A stretch of 64,000 nt of DNA from an uncultured Gelidibacter sp. (GCF_947500795.1 NZ_CANMTE010000002.1:124001-188000); one strand, 5' to 3'. Counted from the stretch's first letter, positions 1-9,565 are shown. Translations and numbers: made by a program. Notes: generated by a model not told the origin, from the letters alone.

Positions 1-1
1 A

Positions 2-451
2 AACAAAGCATTTTATGAAGAAAATGGCAAAAACTATCTCGAAGAATTAAAAGTTTTAAACGCTGAAGTTAAATCAACCATTAGTACACTTCCAGCAGAG
101 AAACGAATTTTGGTGACGGCACATGACGCCTTTAATTATTTTGGAAAAGCCTACGGATTTGACGTAGTTGGATTACAAGGCCTCTCCACCGCAACTGAAG
201 CTGGCGTTCAGGACGTTCAAAATTTAGCTAACTTTATTATTGAAAAAAACGTAAAAGCCATTTTTGTAGAAAGCTCCGTTCCTAGGCGGACCATTGAAGC
301 GCTTCAGGCCGCTGTGAATTCCAAAAATCATAAGGTCGAAATTGGCGGCACGTTATATTCTGATGCCTTGGGAAATGCAGGAACTCCTGAAGGCACCTAT
401 ATCGGGATGTTCAAGTATAATGTAAACACGATTGTGAATGCTCTTCGCTAG
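2..451 (+). CDS. Metal ABC transporter substrate-binding protein, C-terminal part
   Basis: Truncated by the window edge; 149 codons of the C-terminal lobe are visible and the frame is open from base 2. It resembles the TroA/ZnuA/MntA cluster A-I family, periplasmic proteins that capture Zn, Mn or Fe(II) and deliver it to a membrane permease. Visible family features are a His in the segment TAHDAFNYFG, a Glu in STATEAG and a late Asp in YSDALG, matching the metal ligands of the second lobe. The ATPase gene starts 20 bases downstream on the same strand and two permease genes follow, so this is the first gene of a four-gene transporter locus. Which metal it binds cannot be read from this fragment. 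Confidence 0.9.
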   Translation, partial: NKAFYEENGKNYLEELKVLNAEVKSTISTLPAEKRILVTAHDAFNYFGKAYGFDVVGLQGLSTATEAGVQDVQNLANFIIEKNVKAIFVESSVPRRTIEALQAAVNSKNHKVEIGGTLYSDALGNAGTPEGTYIGMFKYNVNTIVNALR

Positions 452-471
452 AAACTAGCATGTCGTAACAG

Positions 472-1275
472 ATGAACGAATTAGCAAAAGAATTAAAAGC
501 CATAAGTATGGATGATCATATAAAAGAAACATCGCCCTCCAAAACCGTGTTAGCAGTCAAGGTTGATGATTTAACCGTGGCTTACAATTACAAACCAGTT
601 CTTTGGGATATTGATCTTGAAATCCCAGAAGGAGTGTTGATGGCTATTGTTGGCCCAAATGGCGCTGGAAAATCTACCTTAATTAAAGCTATTTTGGGAA
701 TTCTAAAACCACTTGCCGGTAGTGTGACTATTTACGGCAAACCGTATCACAAACAGCGGTCGCTCGTGGCTTATGTGCCCCAAAAAGGAAGTGTCGATTG
801 GGATTTCCCCACCACAGCGCTCGATGTTGTCATGATGGGAACTTATGGCAGTTTAGGATGGATTAAACGCCCGGGAGTTAAAGAAAAAAAAGCCGCCTTG
901 GAAGCTTTAGAAAAAGTAGGCATGCTTCCTTTTAAAAACCGCCAAATTAGCCAGCTCTCTGGCGGACAGCAGCAGCGTATCTTTTTGGCGAGAGCCTTGG
1001 TACAGGATGCGTCTATTTATTTTATGGATGAGCCATTCCAAGGGGTTGATGCCACTACTGAAATTGCAATTATCAATATTTTAAAGGAATTACGTAAAGC
1101 AGGAAAAACAGTAATAGTCGTCCATCACGATTTACAAACAGTTCCAGAATACTTTGATTGGGTAACCTTTCTAAACGTGAAAAAAATTGCCACAGGTCCC
1201 GTCATGGATATTTTTAATGACGATAATTTAACCAAAACCTACGGTATTAATTATAAAGTAAGTGTGCAGAAATAA
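472..1275 (+). CDS. Metal ABC transporter ATP-binding protein (TroB/ZnuC type)
   Basis: 267-residue cytoplasmic ATPase that powers metal uptake. Walker A is GPNGAGKST at residues 61-69, the ABC signature LSGGQ is at 162-166, Walker B ends in FMDEP near 184-188, and the switch histidine lies in VHHD near 218-220. About 25 residues precede the usual start of the ABC fold, so a shorter product beginning at Met13 is possible; no Shine-Dalgarno sequence decides between them. It follows the binding-protein gene by 20 bases and precedes two permeases. The 127-base gap to the first permease starts with a short 7-base-phase repeat that abuts this stop codon. Confidence 0.95.
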   Translation: MNELAKELKAISMDDHIKETSPSKTVLAVKVDDLTVAYNYKPVLWDIDLEIPEGVLMAIVGPNGAGKSTLIKAILGILKPLAGSVTIYGKPYHKQRSLVAYVPQKGSVDWDFPTTALDVVMMGTYGSLGWIKRPGVKEKKAALEALEKVGMLPFKNRQISQLSGGQQQRIFLARALVQDASIYFMDEPFQGVDATTEIAIINILKELRKAGKTVIVVHHDLQTVPEYFDWVTFLNVKKIATGPVMDIFNDDNLTKTYGINYKVSVQK

Positions 1276-1308
1276 GTTGGCAGTGAGGAGTTGGCAGTTG
1301 GCAGTCAT
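1274..1308 (+). repeat. Short degenerate 7-base-phase repeat
   Basis: Five consecutive heptamers can be read: aagttgg, cagtgag, gagttgg, cagttgg, cagtcat. The CAGTnnn unit is the same as in the large array at 45585-45738. The array begins at the stop codon of the ATPase gene and lies inside the transporter operon. Confidence 0.6.
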
Positions 1309-1402
1309 GAAAGACTGAAGCCGGAAGGGTTGCTACAAACTCTAAAGCAATAAACCATTAAAAATCAATGCTAAACACTCCTAAATAAGTTAAGAACAGA
1401 TT

Positions 1403-2530
1403 ATGAACTTACAAGAGTATTTTTCTTTAGTGTTCAGTGATTACACACTACGGACCATCACGCTAGGCACCGCCATTTTAGGCGCTGTTACTGGCATGCT
1501 CGGTAGTTTTGCAGTATTACGGAAACAAAGTTTGCTTGGTGATGCCATTTCTCATGCTGCACTCCCAGGAATTGCTTTGGCGTTTTTGATAACTGGCGCG
1601 AAAGACAGCAATACCTTGTTGATTGGCGCTTTAGTCAGCGGACTCCTCGGCACCTTTTGGATTAGAGGCATTATCAGTAAAACCCATTTAAAATCGGACA
1701 CTGCTTTAGGATTGATTCTCTCCTTATTTTTCGGCTTTGGAATGCTCCTACTCACATTCATCCAAAAGCAACCCAACGCGAACCAGGCCGGATTGGATAA
1801 ATACTTATTTGGACAAGCCGCCACATTAGTAGAAAGCGATGTGTGGCTTATGGCGATAATTACCGGAATCTGTGTTTTGGTGATGTTGTTATTTTGGAAG
1901 GAATTCAAACTCCTACTATTTGATGCTGATTACACCAAAACGCTGGGTTTCAACACCAAATTTATTGATATTCTCATCACTACTTTTATCGTATTAGCGA
2001 TCGTTTTAGGCTTACAGACTGTAGGGGTAGTACTTATGAGTGCTATGTTATTAGCGCCTGCAGCAGCCGCACGGCAATGGACCAATAGCTTAAGTAAAAT
2101 GGTGTTATTGGCTGCAATTTTTGGAGCATTTTCCGGGGTTTTTGGAACCGCCATTAGCGCAAGTCAAGACAATCTCTCAACGGGCCCAGTAATTGTATTG
2201 GTAGCTTCTGTATTTGTGATCTTTTCATTTATTTTTTCACCGAGTCGCGGCTTGTTATTTCGTCAAATCAGATTTATCAAAAACCGAAGCGATTTACAAT
2301 TACAGAAAACGCTTTCTTTTATGTACCATATTGCCGAAACGCACGAAAACATTTCACATCCGCATACCATCAAAATACTAAACAACTTTCAAGGATTTAC
2401 ACGAAAATCGCTTCAAAAATTAGTAGATAAGAATTATGTCACCATCGATGGTACCATGTGGAGTTTGACGAAGGAAGGTTTTGAAACCGCCGCAAACTTA
2501 TATAACCAAAACATCAAAAAAGATGAATAG
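1403..2530 (+). CDS. Metal ABC transporter permease with C-terminal winged-helix tail
   Basis: 375 residues. Residues 1 to about 290 are the multi-spanning ABC-3 permease (TroC/ZnuB type), with the conserved start of the family (LRKQSLLGDAISHAALPG near residues 39-56) and the coupling region LLAPAAAARQW. Residues 300-375 are soluble and resemble the winged-helix part of DtxR-type metalloregulators: a helical segment, then TRKSLQKLVDKNYV and a strand ending in LTKEG. Simple TroC/ZnuB proteins end at about 280 residues, so this is an extension. The stop codon overlaps the next permease start by 8 bases, which suggests translational coupling. The function of the tail is unknown; it may sense metal or interact with the ATPase. 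Confidence 0.93.
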   Translation: MNLQEYFSLVFSDYTLRTITLGTAILGAVTGMLGSFAVLRKQSLLGDAISHAALPGIALAFLITGAKDSNTLLIGALVSGLLGTFWIRGIISKTHLKSDTALGLILSLFFGFGMLLLTFIQKQPNANQAGLDKYLFGQAATLVESDVWLMAIITGICVLVMLLFWKEFKLLLFDADYTKTLGFNTKFIDILITTFIVLAIVLGLQTVGVVLMSAMLLAPAAAARQWTNSLSKMVLLAAIFGAFSGVFGTAISASQDNLSTGPVIVLVASVFVIFSFIFSPSRGLLFRQIRFIKNRSDLQLQKTLSFMYHIAETHENISHPHTIKILNNFQGFTRKSLQKLVDKNYVTIDGTMWSLTKEGFETAANLYNQNIKKDE

Positions 2531-3683
2531 CGCACAGTTTGAAATACAGCTCATTGCAAGTTTGGTAGCAATTGCCTGTGCTATTCCGGGAACTTTTTTA
2601 GTGCTTCGGAAAATGGCCATGATTAGTGACGCCATTAGCCATTCCATTTTACCGGGAATTGTTGTTGGTTTTTTTATTACCCAAGATCTTAATTCGCCGT
2701 GGCTAATTCTACTTGCTGCGCTAACGGGTGTAATTACGGTAGCTTTGGTAGAACGCATTCAAAAAACGGGCTTAGTTAAGGAAGATACCGCCATCGGACT
2801 CGTTTTCCCCGCCCTATTCAGTATTGGCGTTATTATGATTGCCAAGAATGCAAATGATGTGCATTTAGACGTCGATGCCGTTTTATTAGGAGAATTGGCC
2901 TTTGCCCCTTTTGACCGACTTACAATTGGCGGAACAGATATTGGTCCAAAATCGCTTTGGGTAATTGGCACGATTTTAATGGTGACCGTCGGACTTTTAA
3001 TCGCATTTTTTAAAGAATTAAAAGTAAGCACTTTTGATCCTGGATTGTCCGCATCCTTAGGGTTTTCGCCATTAATTATTCACTACGGACTTATGACCGT
3101 TTCCTCTGTGACTACGGTTGGAGCCTTTGATGCCGTTGGTGCTATTTTGGTAGTTGCTTTAATGATTGCCCCTGCAGCCTGTGCCTATTTATTGACAACA
3201 GATTTGAAGAAAATGCTCGGACTCGCCGTATTATTTGGTGTGTTTAGTGCCATTTCAGGATATTGGCTGGCCCACTGGATTGATGCATCTATTGCTGGTT
3301 CTATTACAACAATGCTTGGCGTTGTATTTTTATTCATCTACCTATTTGCCCCAAGCAAAGGACTCATCGCGGTAATCTATCGCGACAAGCAACAACGTAT
3401 TGAGGTCTCACTTTTAACTTTTTTACTACATCTTAAAAATCATACTGAAGAACGAGAACGTCACGTAAACCATCTCTGTGAACATATCAATTGGCAAAAA
3501 GTACGAAGCCAAACGGTATTGGATTTAGCACTAAAAAACAACATGATTCACATCAATAAAAACATTGTTACGCTAACTGAAAAAGGTGATGATTTTACCT
3601 CACAAGCCATTGATTACATTATCACCAATGAAGATGCGCAAATTGAAGATATGAAGGACGATTTCTTTTTATTTAGAGGCTAG
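2523..3683 (+). CDS. Metal ABC transporter permease 2 with C-terminal winged-helix tail
   Basis: 386 residues from the ATG at 2523, which overlaps the end of the preceding permease gene (ATGAATAG); the upstream in-frame TTG at 2481 would extend far into that gene and is less likely. The first 295 or so residues form the ABC-3 membrane domain, with LRKMAMISDAISHSILPG paralleling the same segment of the first permease. The rest is a soluble tail with a winged-helix appearance (LDLALKNNMIHINKN, then LTEKGDDF). The two permeases are paralogues and probably form a heterodimer with the upstream ATPase. Confidence 0.93.
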   Translation: MNSAQFEIQLIASLVAIACAIPGTFLVLRKMAMISDAISHSILPGIVVGFFITQDLNSPWLILLAALTGVITVALVERIQKTGLVKEDTAIGLVFPALFSIGVIMIAKNANDVHLDVDAVLLGELAFAPFDRLTIGGTDIGPKSLWVIGTILMVTVGLLIAFFKELKVSTFDPGLSASLGFSPLIIHYGLMTVSSVTTVGAFDAVGAILVVALMIAPAACAYLLTTDLKKMLGLAVLFGVFSAISGYWLAHWIDASIAGSITTMLGVVFLFIYLFAPSKGLIAVIYRDKQQRIEVSLLTFLLHLKNHTEERERHVNHLCEHINWQKVRSQTVLDLALKNNMIHINKNIVTLTEKGDDFTSQAIDYIITNEDAQIEDMKDDFFLFRG

Positions 3684-3697
3684 CTAAGCAATTGGTT

Positions 3698-3724
3698 TTG
3701 TAAGAAATAATTTCGTTAACTTTG
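3698..3724 (+). promoter_or_regulatory. Candidate Bacteroidota promoter for the amidase gene
   Basis: TTG at 3698-3700, a 16-base gap, then TAACTTTG at 3717-3724 matching TAnnTTTG. The gap is slightly shorter than the 17-23 usual for Flavobacterium. A transcript would start near 3730, which supports the ATG at 3746 over the ATT/ATG-like starts inside the promoter. Confidence 0.55.
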
Positions 3725-3745
3725 ATTTCCATCAAATGGTTAACA

Positions 3746-4405
3746 ATGAAATATACCTTCTTTTACATCAGTCTACTTTTCCTTTGCGCTTGTGGCACTT
3801 CAAAAACAATAGTTGACAAACCCATTACTTTTAATGACGAACGCATTGAACTCACAAAAGAGTACCTCGCTTCGCGTTATGGCTTAGAACAGGACGAACC
3901 GACCATTGTTCCTAAAATGATCGTGTTGCATTGGACGGCAATTCCAACACTCGAAAAATCTTTTAATGCATTCTATGCAACAACATTGCCGAGCAGACCC
4001 GATTTGGTAAACGCAAGCAACTTGAATGTGTCATCACAATTTTTAGTGGATTTAGATGGCACTATTTACCGATTAATGCCAGAAACTACCATGGCAAGAC
4101 ACGTTATTGGTTTAAATCATACGGCCATTGGGGTTGAAAATGTAGGTGGCACAGAAGGCGCTCCCTTAACCAAGGCACAAATAAAATCAAACATTTGGTT
4201 GGTCAAATATTTGAGCGAAAAATACCCAATTGAATATCTGATTGGCCATTATGAATATACTAATTTTGAAGGTCATGAGTTATGGTTGGAAGTAGATGAA
4301 GGCTACAGAACTCAAAAGACCGATCCGGGAGAAGATTTCATGGAAGCCGTTAAAAAAGGCACTAGAAAACTAAATTTAAAATCGGCACCCGCTAAAAACA
4401 TTTAA
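3746..4405 (+). CDS. N-acetylmuramoyl-L-alanine amidase, lipoprotein (AmiD-like)
   Basis: 219 residues. A short signal peptide ends in LFLCACG, a plausible lipobox with Cys near residue 16, so the enzyme is probably anchored in the outer membrane. The body is an Amidase_2 domain: His62 in VLHWTA, His168 in GHYEYTN and the TDPGEDF motif near 192-198 correspond to zinc ligands and active-site residues that cut the bond between MurNAc and the stem peptide. The M14 peptidase starts 5 bases downstream, so the two are co-transcribed. Together with the convergent PBP4, PLP enzyme and epimerase genes this suggests turnover of wall peptides. Confidence 0.9.
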   Translation: MKYTFFYISLLFLCACGTSKTIVDKPITFNDERIELTKEYLASRYGLEQDEPTIVPKMIVLHWTAIPTLEKSFNAFYATTLPSRPDLVNASNLNVSSQFLVDLDGTIYRLMPETTMARHVIGLNHTAIGVENVGGTEGAPLTKAQIKSNIWLVKYLSEKYPIEYLIGHYEYTNFEGHELWLEVDEGYRTQKTDPGEDFMEAVKKGTRKLNLKSAPAKNI

Positions 4406-4410
4406 TAATT

Positions 4411-5877
4411 ATGAAATACATTCTTTCCTTAATAATTGCGATAGTGTCCTTTTCGGTAACGGCGCAAGTTAATGATATGACCACGAGTCTTTACGATAGT
4501 TACTCAAAATACAAAGAACCAAGCTTGGATAAACGCCGGATTAAACATGATGATATCCAACCGCTGATCAACAAATTAAAAAGCAATCCTGCGTACACCG
4601 TTCAAAAAGTAGGTGAAAGTATTAAAGGCAAAAGCATCAGTTTAATCAGTGTAGGAACTGGAGAGACCAGCGTCTTTTTATGGTCACAGATGCATGGTGA
4701 TGAACCAACAGCAACGCAAGCCATTTTCGATATTTTTAATTTTTTGAATAGTCCTGACTTCAAGTCTGAAAAAGAAGCATTGTTGAGCAAATTAACGCTT
4801 CATTTTATACCAATGCTCAACCCAGATGGGGCTGAAGTTTTTGCGAGACGAAATGCTCTAGGAATTGATGTTAATAGAGATGCGCTCATGCTACAATCTC
4901 CGGAAGGTCAAATTTTAAAACGTATTAGAGACAGTTTAGATGCCGATTTCGGATTCAATCTACACGATCAAAGCACCTATTATAATGCGGAACGCACACC
5001 TAAACCAGCTACAATATCCTATTTGGCACCCGCTTACAATTATGAAAAAGACATCAATGAGGTTCGTGGGAATGCCATGAAAGTAATTGTGTTTATGAAC
5101 AACATCATTCAAAAATATGCACCAGGTCAAGTAGGGCGTTACAATGACGACTTTGAACCTAGAGCGTTTGGTGATAATATTCAAAAATGGGGAACAAGTG
5201 CTATTTTAATCGAGTCTGGCGGATATAAAAATGATGTTGAAAAACAGGAAATTAGAAAGCTCAATTATGTGTCTATTTTATCTGCTTGTTACACGATAGC
5301 CAATGGAGACTACAAAACGATTCCTATTGAAGACTACGAGAAAATTCCACAAAACGATCGCAAATTATTCGATTTAAAAATTGAACGATTTACCCATAAA
5401 CTTTTAGGAAAGGATTACATTTTAGATATCGGAATCAACCGCTTAGAAGTTGAAGATAAAAACCACGAGAACTTTTACAATGTAGGTAGTATTGTAGAAA
5501 AAGGTGATCTTTCAACGTTTTATGGCTACGAAACTGTAGATGCTACCGGATACCGATTGGTTGAAGGAAAAGTGTACCCTGACATCATTCCATCATTAAA
5601 GGAACTCCAAAAAATGGATATTTACAGTCTTTTAAAATCGGGTTACACTTACGTGCGATTGTCAGAGATTTCACAACAGGATAAAGATGTGTCCTTACCT
5701 ATCAATATTTTGGATAAAGATCAAAAAGTTCCTGGGTTTTATGTGAATATTGGCAACAATCCGAATTTTACATTACAAAAAGACGGCAGCGTAGACTATG
5801 CTGTAGTCAACGGATTTTTAATCAACTTAAAGACTAAAGAAAGTAATTTTAGAAACGCTATTTTCTATGGAAAATAG
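4411..5877 (+). CDS. M14-family zinc carboxypeptidase, secreted
   Basis: 488 residues with a signal peptide ending near Ala18-Gln19. The zinc site of family M14 is complete: His95 and Glu98 in HGDE, and His185 in NLHDQ; the catalytic Glu268 is in ILIESGGYKN. The segment NPDGAEVFARRN and DVNRD near 137-156 is the substrate-binding core. Roughly 190 residues after the catalytic domain have no function I recognise. The gene follows the amidase by 5 bases. By analogy with MpaA-type enzymes it may trim muropeptide stems, but M14 enzymes also degrade ordinary peptides, so the substrate is an inference from context. Confidence 0.88.
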   Translation: MKYILSLIIAIVSFSVTAQVNDMTTSLYDSYSKYKEPSLDKRRIKHDDIQPLINKLKSNPAYTVQKVGESIKGKSISLISVGTGETSVFLWSQMHGDEPTATQAIFDIFNFLNSPDFKSEKEALLSKLTLHFIPMLNPDGAEVFARRNALGIDVNRDALMLQSPEGQILKRIRDSLDADFGFNLHDQSTYYNAERTPKPATISYLAPAYNYEKDINEVRGNAMKVIVFMNNIIQKYAPGQVGRYNDDFEPRAFGDNIQKWGTSAILIESGGYKNDVEKQEIRKLNYVSILSACYTIANGDYKTIPIEDYEKIPQNDRKLFDLKIERFTHKLLGKDYILDIGINRLEVEDKNHENFYNVGSIVEKGDLSTFYGYETVDATGYRLVEGKVYPDIIPSLKELQKMDIYSLLKSGYTYVRLSEISQQDKDVSLPINILDKDQKVPGFYVNIGNNPNFTLQKDGSVDYAVVNGFLINLKTKESNFRNAIFYGK

Positions 5878-5886
5878 AGGAAATCG

Positions 5887-7188
5887 TTAATAATTATCCC
5901 GCAAATACTCAAGCACGCCCTGCATCTGCTCCTTAATTTTGGAAGTTGATGTGCGGTAATTGTTATTCATAAAACTAAAAATCAAAACTTCACCGGAATT
6001 GGTTACGAGATAGCCACTTAAACAATGAACGTTACCCACGGTGCCAGTTTTAGCATAGACATAAGGGGCGTTTTCGCCAGCATACCAGCTCTTAATAGTG
6101 CCACTTTTACCTCCCACTGGGAAGAAATTGAACAAGCGCTCACGTGGAATGTCAGCATAGAGTTTATCCAAAACCTGCACGAACGATAAAGGCGTGAAAA
6201 GATTATAACGACTCAAGCCGGAGCCATCAACCCAATATGGTTTTTGTTTCAAATCTTTTAATTGATTGTCTAAGATTGACTTTCTGATAACATCGGCATC
6301 TAAGGTGTCAGAAACTGTGGACGAAGCTAATATCAGCAGTTGTTCTGCTAAAAAATTATCGCTCACTTGCATCATTCGTTTATACACACTGTCCGACGCC
6401 TCACTATAAAGCGTTTGGTCTGTTTTCAATTTGGAATTCGGAATGATCCTAACCTTCCCCGGAAGCAAATCATCCCAAAGTTGCTTAACCAGCATTGAAT
6501 CTAACACAAATGGGACTTCAATGGTGTCCTTTCTCGTAACCTTATAATAGAAATTATTGGTATTGAAATCTCGACGGCTATTCAATTCAGACAACGAAGT
6601 TTTGCCTTTTAAAAACTTAGGATAAGTGTTTAATTCGCCAGTTTTCGAAATAGTGGCCACATTCCCATACAGTGGAAATGCACTGCGCTCAGGACTATAA
6701 TACATATCATAATCTTCCCAAGCCCAACCTGGAGCGAACTTGTCATTGTTGTAATTATCGGTTACAAGCTTCACTGCTTTAAACGACTTCAAAAAATTAA
6801 GCGCTGTACTATCTTTAAAATACGGATGCAAAAAACTAGGATCTCCGGTTCCCTTCACAATCAAAGTATCCTGATCGATCGCATATTTCAAAGCTGGAAT
6901 TTTCTCAGGCAGATATTGTAATGCTGTGTATAAGGTGAAAATTTTAGTGTTGCTCGCAGGTGTAAAATAGCGTTCAGCATTATAGTTATAAATCGTATCC
7001 TTAGTTCTCGGATTGTAGACCATAACCCCCGTAAACTGATTATCGTAAAAACTGGATTCTAAAGTTGTATCGAGATGTTTAGAAATTTTAGAAGACTTAC
7101 AGTTGACTAGGGTTAACGAGAGTAGTGTGAGAAGACTAAAACGCCCAATAATGTTTTTTGTTTTTAAATACTTAGTAGCGGTGATCAT
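5887..7188 (-). CDS. D-Ala-D-Ala carboxypeptidase/endopeptidase, PBP4 type (S13), lipoprotein
   Basis: 433 residues from the ATG at 7188; an in-frame TTG lies four codons upstream. The signal peptide ends in LTLVNC (Cys30), a lipobox. The three penicillin-binding motifs are visible: SNTK at 79-82, SDN at 276-278 and KTG at 380-382. S13 enzymes remove the terminal D-Ala or cut cross-links. The gene ends 9 bases from the end of the convergent M14 gene. At 433 residues it is slightly shorter than E. coli DacB. No good TAnnTTTG promoter is visible upstream. Confidence 0.9.
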   Translation of the reverse strand: MITATKYLKTKNIIGRFSLLTLLSLTLVNCKSSKISKHLDTTLESSFYDNQFTGVMVYNPRTKDTIYNYNAERYFTPASNTKIFTLYTALQYLPEKIPALKYAIDQDTLIVKGTGDPSFLHPYFKDSTALNFLKSFKAVKLVTDNYNNDKFAPGWAWEDYDMYYSPERSAFPLYGNVATISKTGELNTYPKFLKGKTSLSELNSRRDFNTNNFYYKVTRKDTIEVPFVLDSMLVKQLWDDLLPGKVRIIPNSKLKTDQTLYSEASDSVYKRMMQVSDNFLAEQLLILASSTVSDTLDADVIRKSILDNQLKDLKQKPYWVDGSGLSRYNLFTPLSFVQVLDKLYADIPRERLFNFFPVGGKSGTIKSWYAGENAPYVYAKTGTVGNVHCLSGYLVTNSGEVLIFSFMNNNYRTSTSKIKEQMQGVLEYLRDNY

Positions 7189-7347
7189 ATGGCAATACAA
7201 TGAATGATTTATGAATTTTAAAGTTAGATTATATATTTACAAACCCATAATCAAATCTTGAAAAAATTAGAATTGCTAGACATACATTAGATATTTGGGC
7301 ATTTTCGATTTTTATAACTCTGACTTTCCTCCTCACTTGAGAAGTGA

Positions 7348-8379
7348 TTACTGTGGAAAATCAAACAATGCGGACTTCAAATGCTCCAAATCTTCTTTGG
7401 TATGATTTGCCGTAATCACAATCCGATTCATCAGCGTGTCATAATTAGGATACTTAAAATTGGTGATGATGATCCCTTTCGATTTTAAATACTCGAAGAT
7501 GCCATCGCTGTGGGAATAGATAACAGGATAATCAATATCGTAAATAAAATTTGCCGGTAGGTCATTATCTCCGAATAGAAACTGAAGATTTGCTCGTAAT
7601 TTCTTGAGTTGATTTTGCACTAATTCTTGAGCATCAAGAAAGGTTTGCAGAAAAATAGGATTCATCCCTGCCGCAGAAACAAACACAGCTTCATTCTTTA
7701 TTGTTTCAATAAACTGACTTTTCCCGGCAATCACTCCTCCTGAACAACCATAAGCCTTGGTTAGTGAGCTTATCATAATTTTTTGGACAATCCGTGGGTG
7801 TTCAACAGTTTTAAAAACACCATCGCCATGTGGCCCAACAATACCCAGACTATGAGATTCGTCGAGCAATAATGTGATGCGCTTACTTGATGAAATAGCA
7901 TTCAAGAAATCAAAATTGGTAGGTTTTACAGCCAAGGACAACAAGGCATCAGCAGTTATCACAACCGATTCTTCCACATCATCTAATAAACCAGGATGCA
8001 ATGCTCCTTCCACGAATAAAGGTAAACTTGTACTTTTAAGAATAGCTGGGTGGGTTTTTGGATAATGATAAAACTTCTCATGATCTTTAGACAAGTAATC
8101 AATCACTATTTTTCCAGCCAAAGTACCTGAAGACACTGTGAGTGCTGCATCAGCACCAATAATTTCGGCCAATACAGCTTCCGCTTTTTGGTAAATGCTC
8201 AATTTGACATTCGCATTCCGTGAACTTCCATAAGCAGAACCCCATACTTTTATGCTTTCACAAAGTAGGTTTTGAAATTTTGCATTTGTGGCCAATCCCA
8301 AGTAGGAAGTACCACCAAAATATAGAAAGGTTTTACCCGAAATGGTGACGGTTCTATCCGGAAAGTGTTCAATCGTCAT
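7348..8379 (-). CDS. PLP-dependent aminotransferase-fold enzyme (BioF/KBL-like)
   Basis: 343 residues of the alpha-oxoamine synthase branch of fold type I. Asp173 in LLDESHSLG binds the cofactor pyridine nitrogen and Lys208 in SSLTKAYG is the Schiff-base lysine; SGTLAGK near 84-90 is the phosphate side. It is about 40 residues shorter than BioF. The epimerase gene lies 4 bases upstream on the same strand, so the two form an operon. Being paired with an epimerase for L-Ala-D/L-Glu suggests a role in using amino acids or dipeptides from the wall, but the reaction is not determined. A biotin role is unlikely because no other bio genes are nearby. Confidence 0.8.
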   Translation of the reverse strand: MTIEHFPDRTVTISGKTFLYFGGTSYLGLATNAKFQNLLCESIKVWGSAYGSSRNANVKLSIYQKAEAVLAEIIGADAALTVSSGTLAGKIVIDYLSKDHEKFYHYPKTHPAILKSTSLPLFVEGALHPGLLDDVEESVVITADALLSLAVKPTNFDFLNAISSSKRITLLLDESHSLGIVGPHGDGVFKTVEHPRIVQKIMISSLTKAYGCSGGVIAGKSQFIETIKNEAVFVSAAGMNPIFLQTFLDAQELVQNQLKKLRANLQFLFGDNDLPANFIYDIDYPVIYSHSDGIFEYLKSKGIIITNFKYPNYDTLMNRIVITANHTKEDLEHLKSALFDFPQ

Positions 8380-8383
8380 TAGA

Positions 8384-9397
8384 TTATGCGATTAAAGTAA
8401 CTCCGGTACCATTCAATTCATTATAATAAACCTCACCATTTTCAATTCGCACGCCTGTAGCAATATCTTCAGCCAACAAAAGGGCACCATCCATATCTAC
8501 ATAATCCAATAACGGCAGTAAATGCGCAATTGCTGAAATACCAACCGTAGATTCGGTCATACAACCCACCATCGTTTTCATTCCTAATGCTCGCGCTTTT
8601 ACCAACATACGTCTTGCCGGTGTTAATCCGCCACATTTGGTCAATTTAACATTCACACCATGAAAATGCTGGTAACATTTTTGGACATCAGCTTCAACCT
8701 GACAGCTTTCATCAGCAATAATTGGTAAAACTGAATTTTCAAATACTTTCTTATGACCATCCCAATCATCTGCAGGTAGGGGCTGCTCTATAAACTCAAC
8801 GCCTAATTCTTTCAAGGCGATGGCATTGGAAATCGTTTCATCAGCCGACCATCCGCAATTGGCATCAACTCTAAAAACAGCATCACTATGCTTACGCAGT
8901 TCTTTTACAATAGCAATATCCTGATGTGAGCCGAGCTTTATTTTATAGATAGGCCACGGCATTTCTTTCATTTTTGACACCATCTTTTCAATGGTATCAA
9001 TCCCAATGGTATAATCTGTTAACGGATTATTATTGATATCATACTCCCATAGCTCATATAATTTTTTACCCTGTTTTCTTGCGTATAAATCGTTATAAGC
9101 CAAATCTAAAGCACACAACGCAAATTTATTGTTAGGCATAAGCGCTTCCATTTTTGCCCAAAATGCCTCAGGATTCATTCCTGAAGATTCTGCAATATGC
9201 GGCTCCAACGCCTTCAAATCTCGCATCATATCTGACACTCCAATTTTGTAATAAGGGTTGGAAGTCGCTTCACCGAATCCGGAAAAACCATCTTCTTTGA
9301 GTTCAACAATGAGAGAAGGCTGCTCGTCATGAGACTCTCTTGAAATTGTAAAGGTGTGTCTTAATTTTAAAGTATATGGTCTGAGAATAAGTTGCAT
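8384..9397 (-). CDS. L-Ala-D/L-Glu epimerase (enolase superfamily)
   Basis: 337 residues from the ATG at 9397; another ATG seven codons earlier is possible, but family members usually begin at this MQLxLRP segment. Enolase-superfamily residues are in order: the KxK pair Lys152 and Lys154, metal ligands Asp178 (DANCGW), Glu204 (IEQPLP) and Asp229 (ADES), and Lys254 in KLTKCGG as the opposite base. A DMDG motif near the end is typical of dipeptide epimerases. It converts L-Ala-D-Glu from murein into L-Ala-L-Glu. It is the first gene of a two-gene operon with the PLP enzyme. Confidence 0.88.
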   Translation of the reverse strand: MQLILRPYTLKLRHTFTISRESHDEQPSLIVELKEDGFSGFGEATSNPYYKIGVSDMMRDLKALEPHIAESSGMNPEAFWAKMEALMPNNKFALCALDLAYNDLYARKQGKKLYELWEYDINNNPLTDYTIGIDTIEKMVSKMKEMPWPIYKIKLGSHQDIAIVKELRKHSDAVFRVDANCGWSADETISNAIALKELGVEFIEQPLPADDWDGHKKVFENSVLPIIADESCQVEADVQKCYQHFHGVNVKLTKCGGLTPARRMLVKARALGMKTMVGCMTESTVGISAIAHLLPLLDYVDMDGALLLAEDIATGVRIENGEVYYNELNGTGVTLIA

Positions 9398-9565
9398 CCT
9401 TTGAATTTTTTTAAACATTCTACCGATTCCTTATAACCGTCCGAATGCTGTGATTTTCTATAAAACTAAATTAATCAATAATATATAAATTTCTAACAAA
9501 AGGTAATTAAAACCCTTGGGCGAACTACATCTAAATTTAGAAATTAGGCAATTTGATATATTTTC

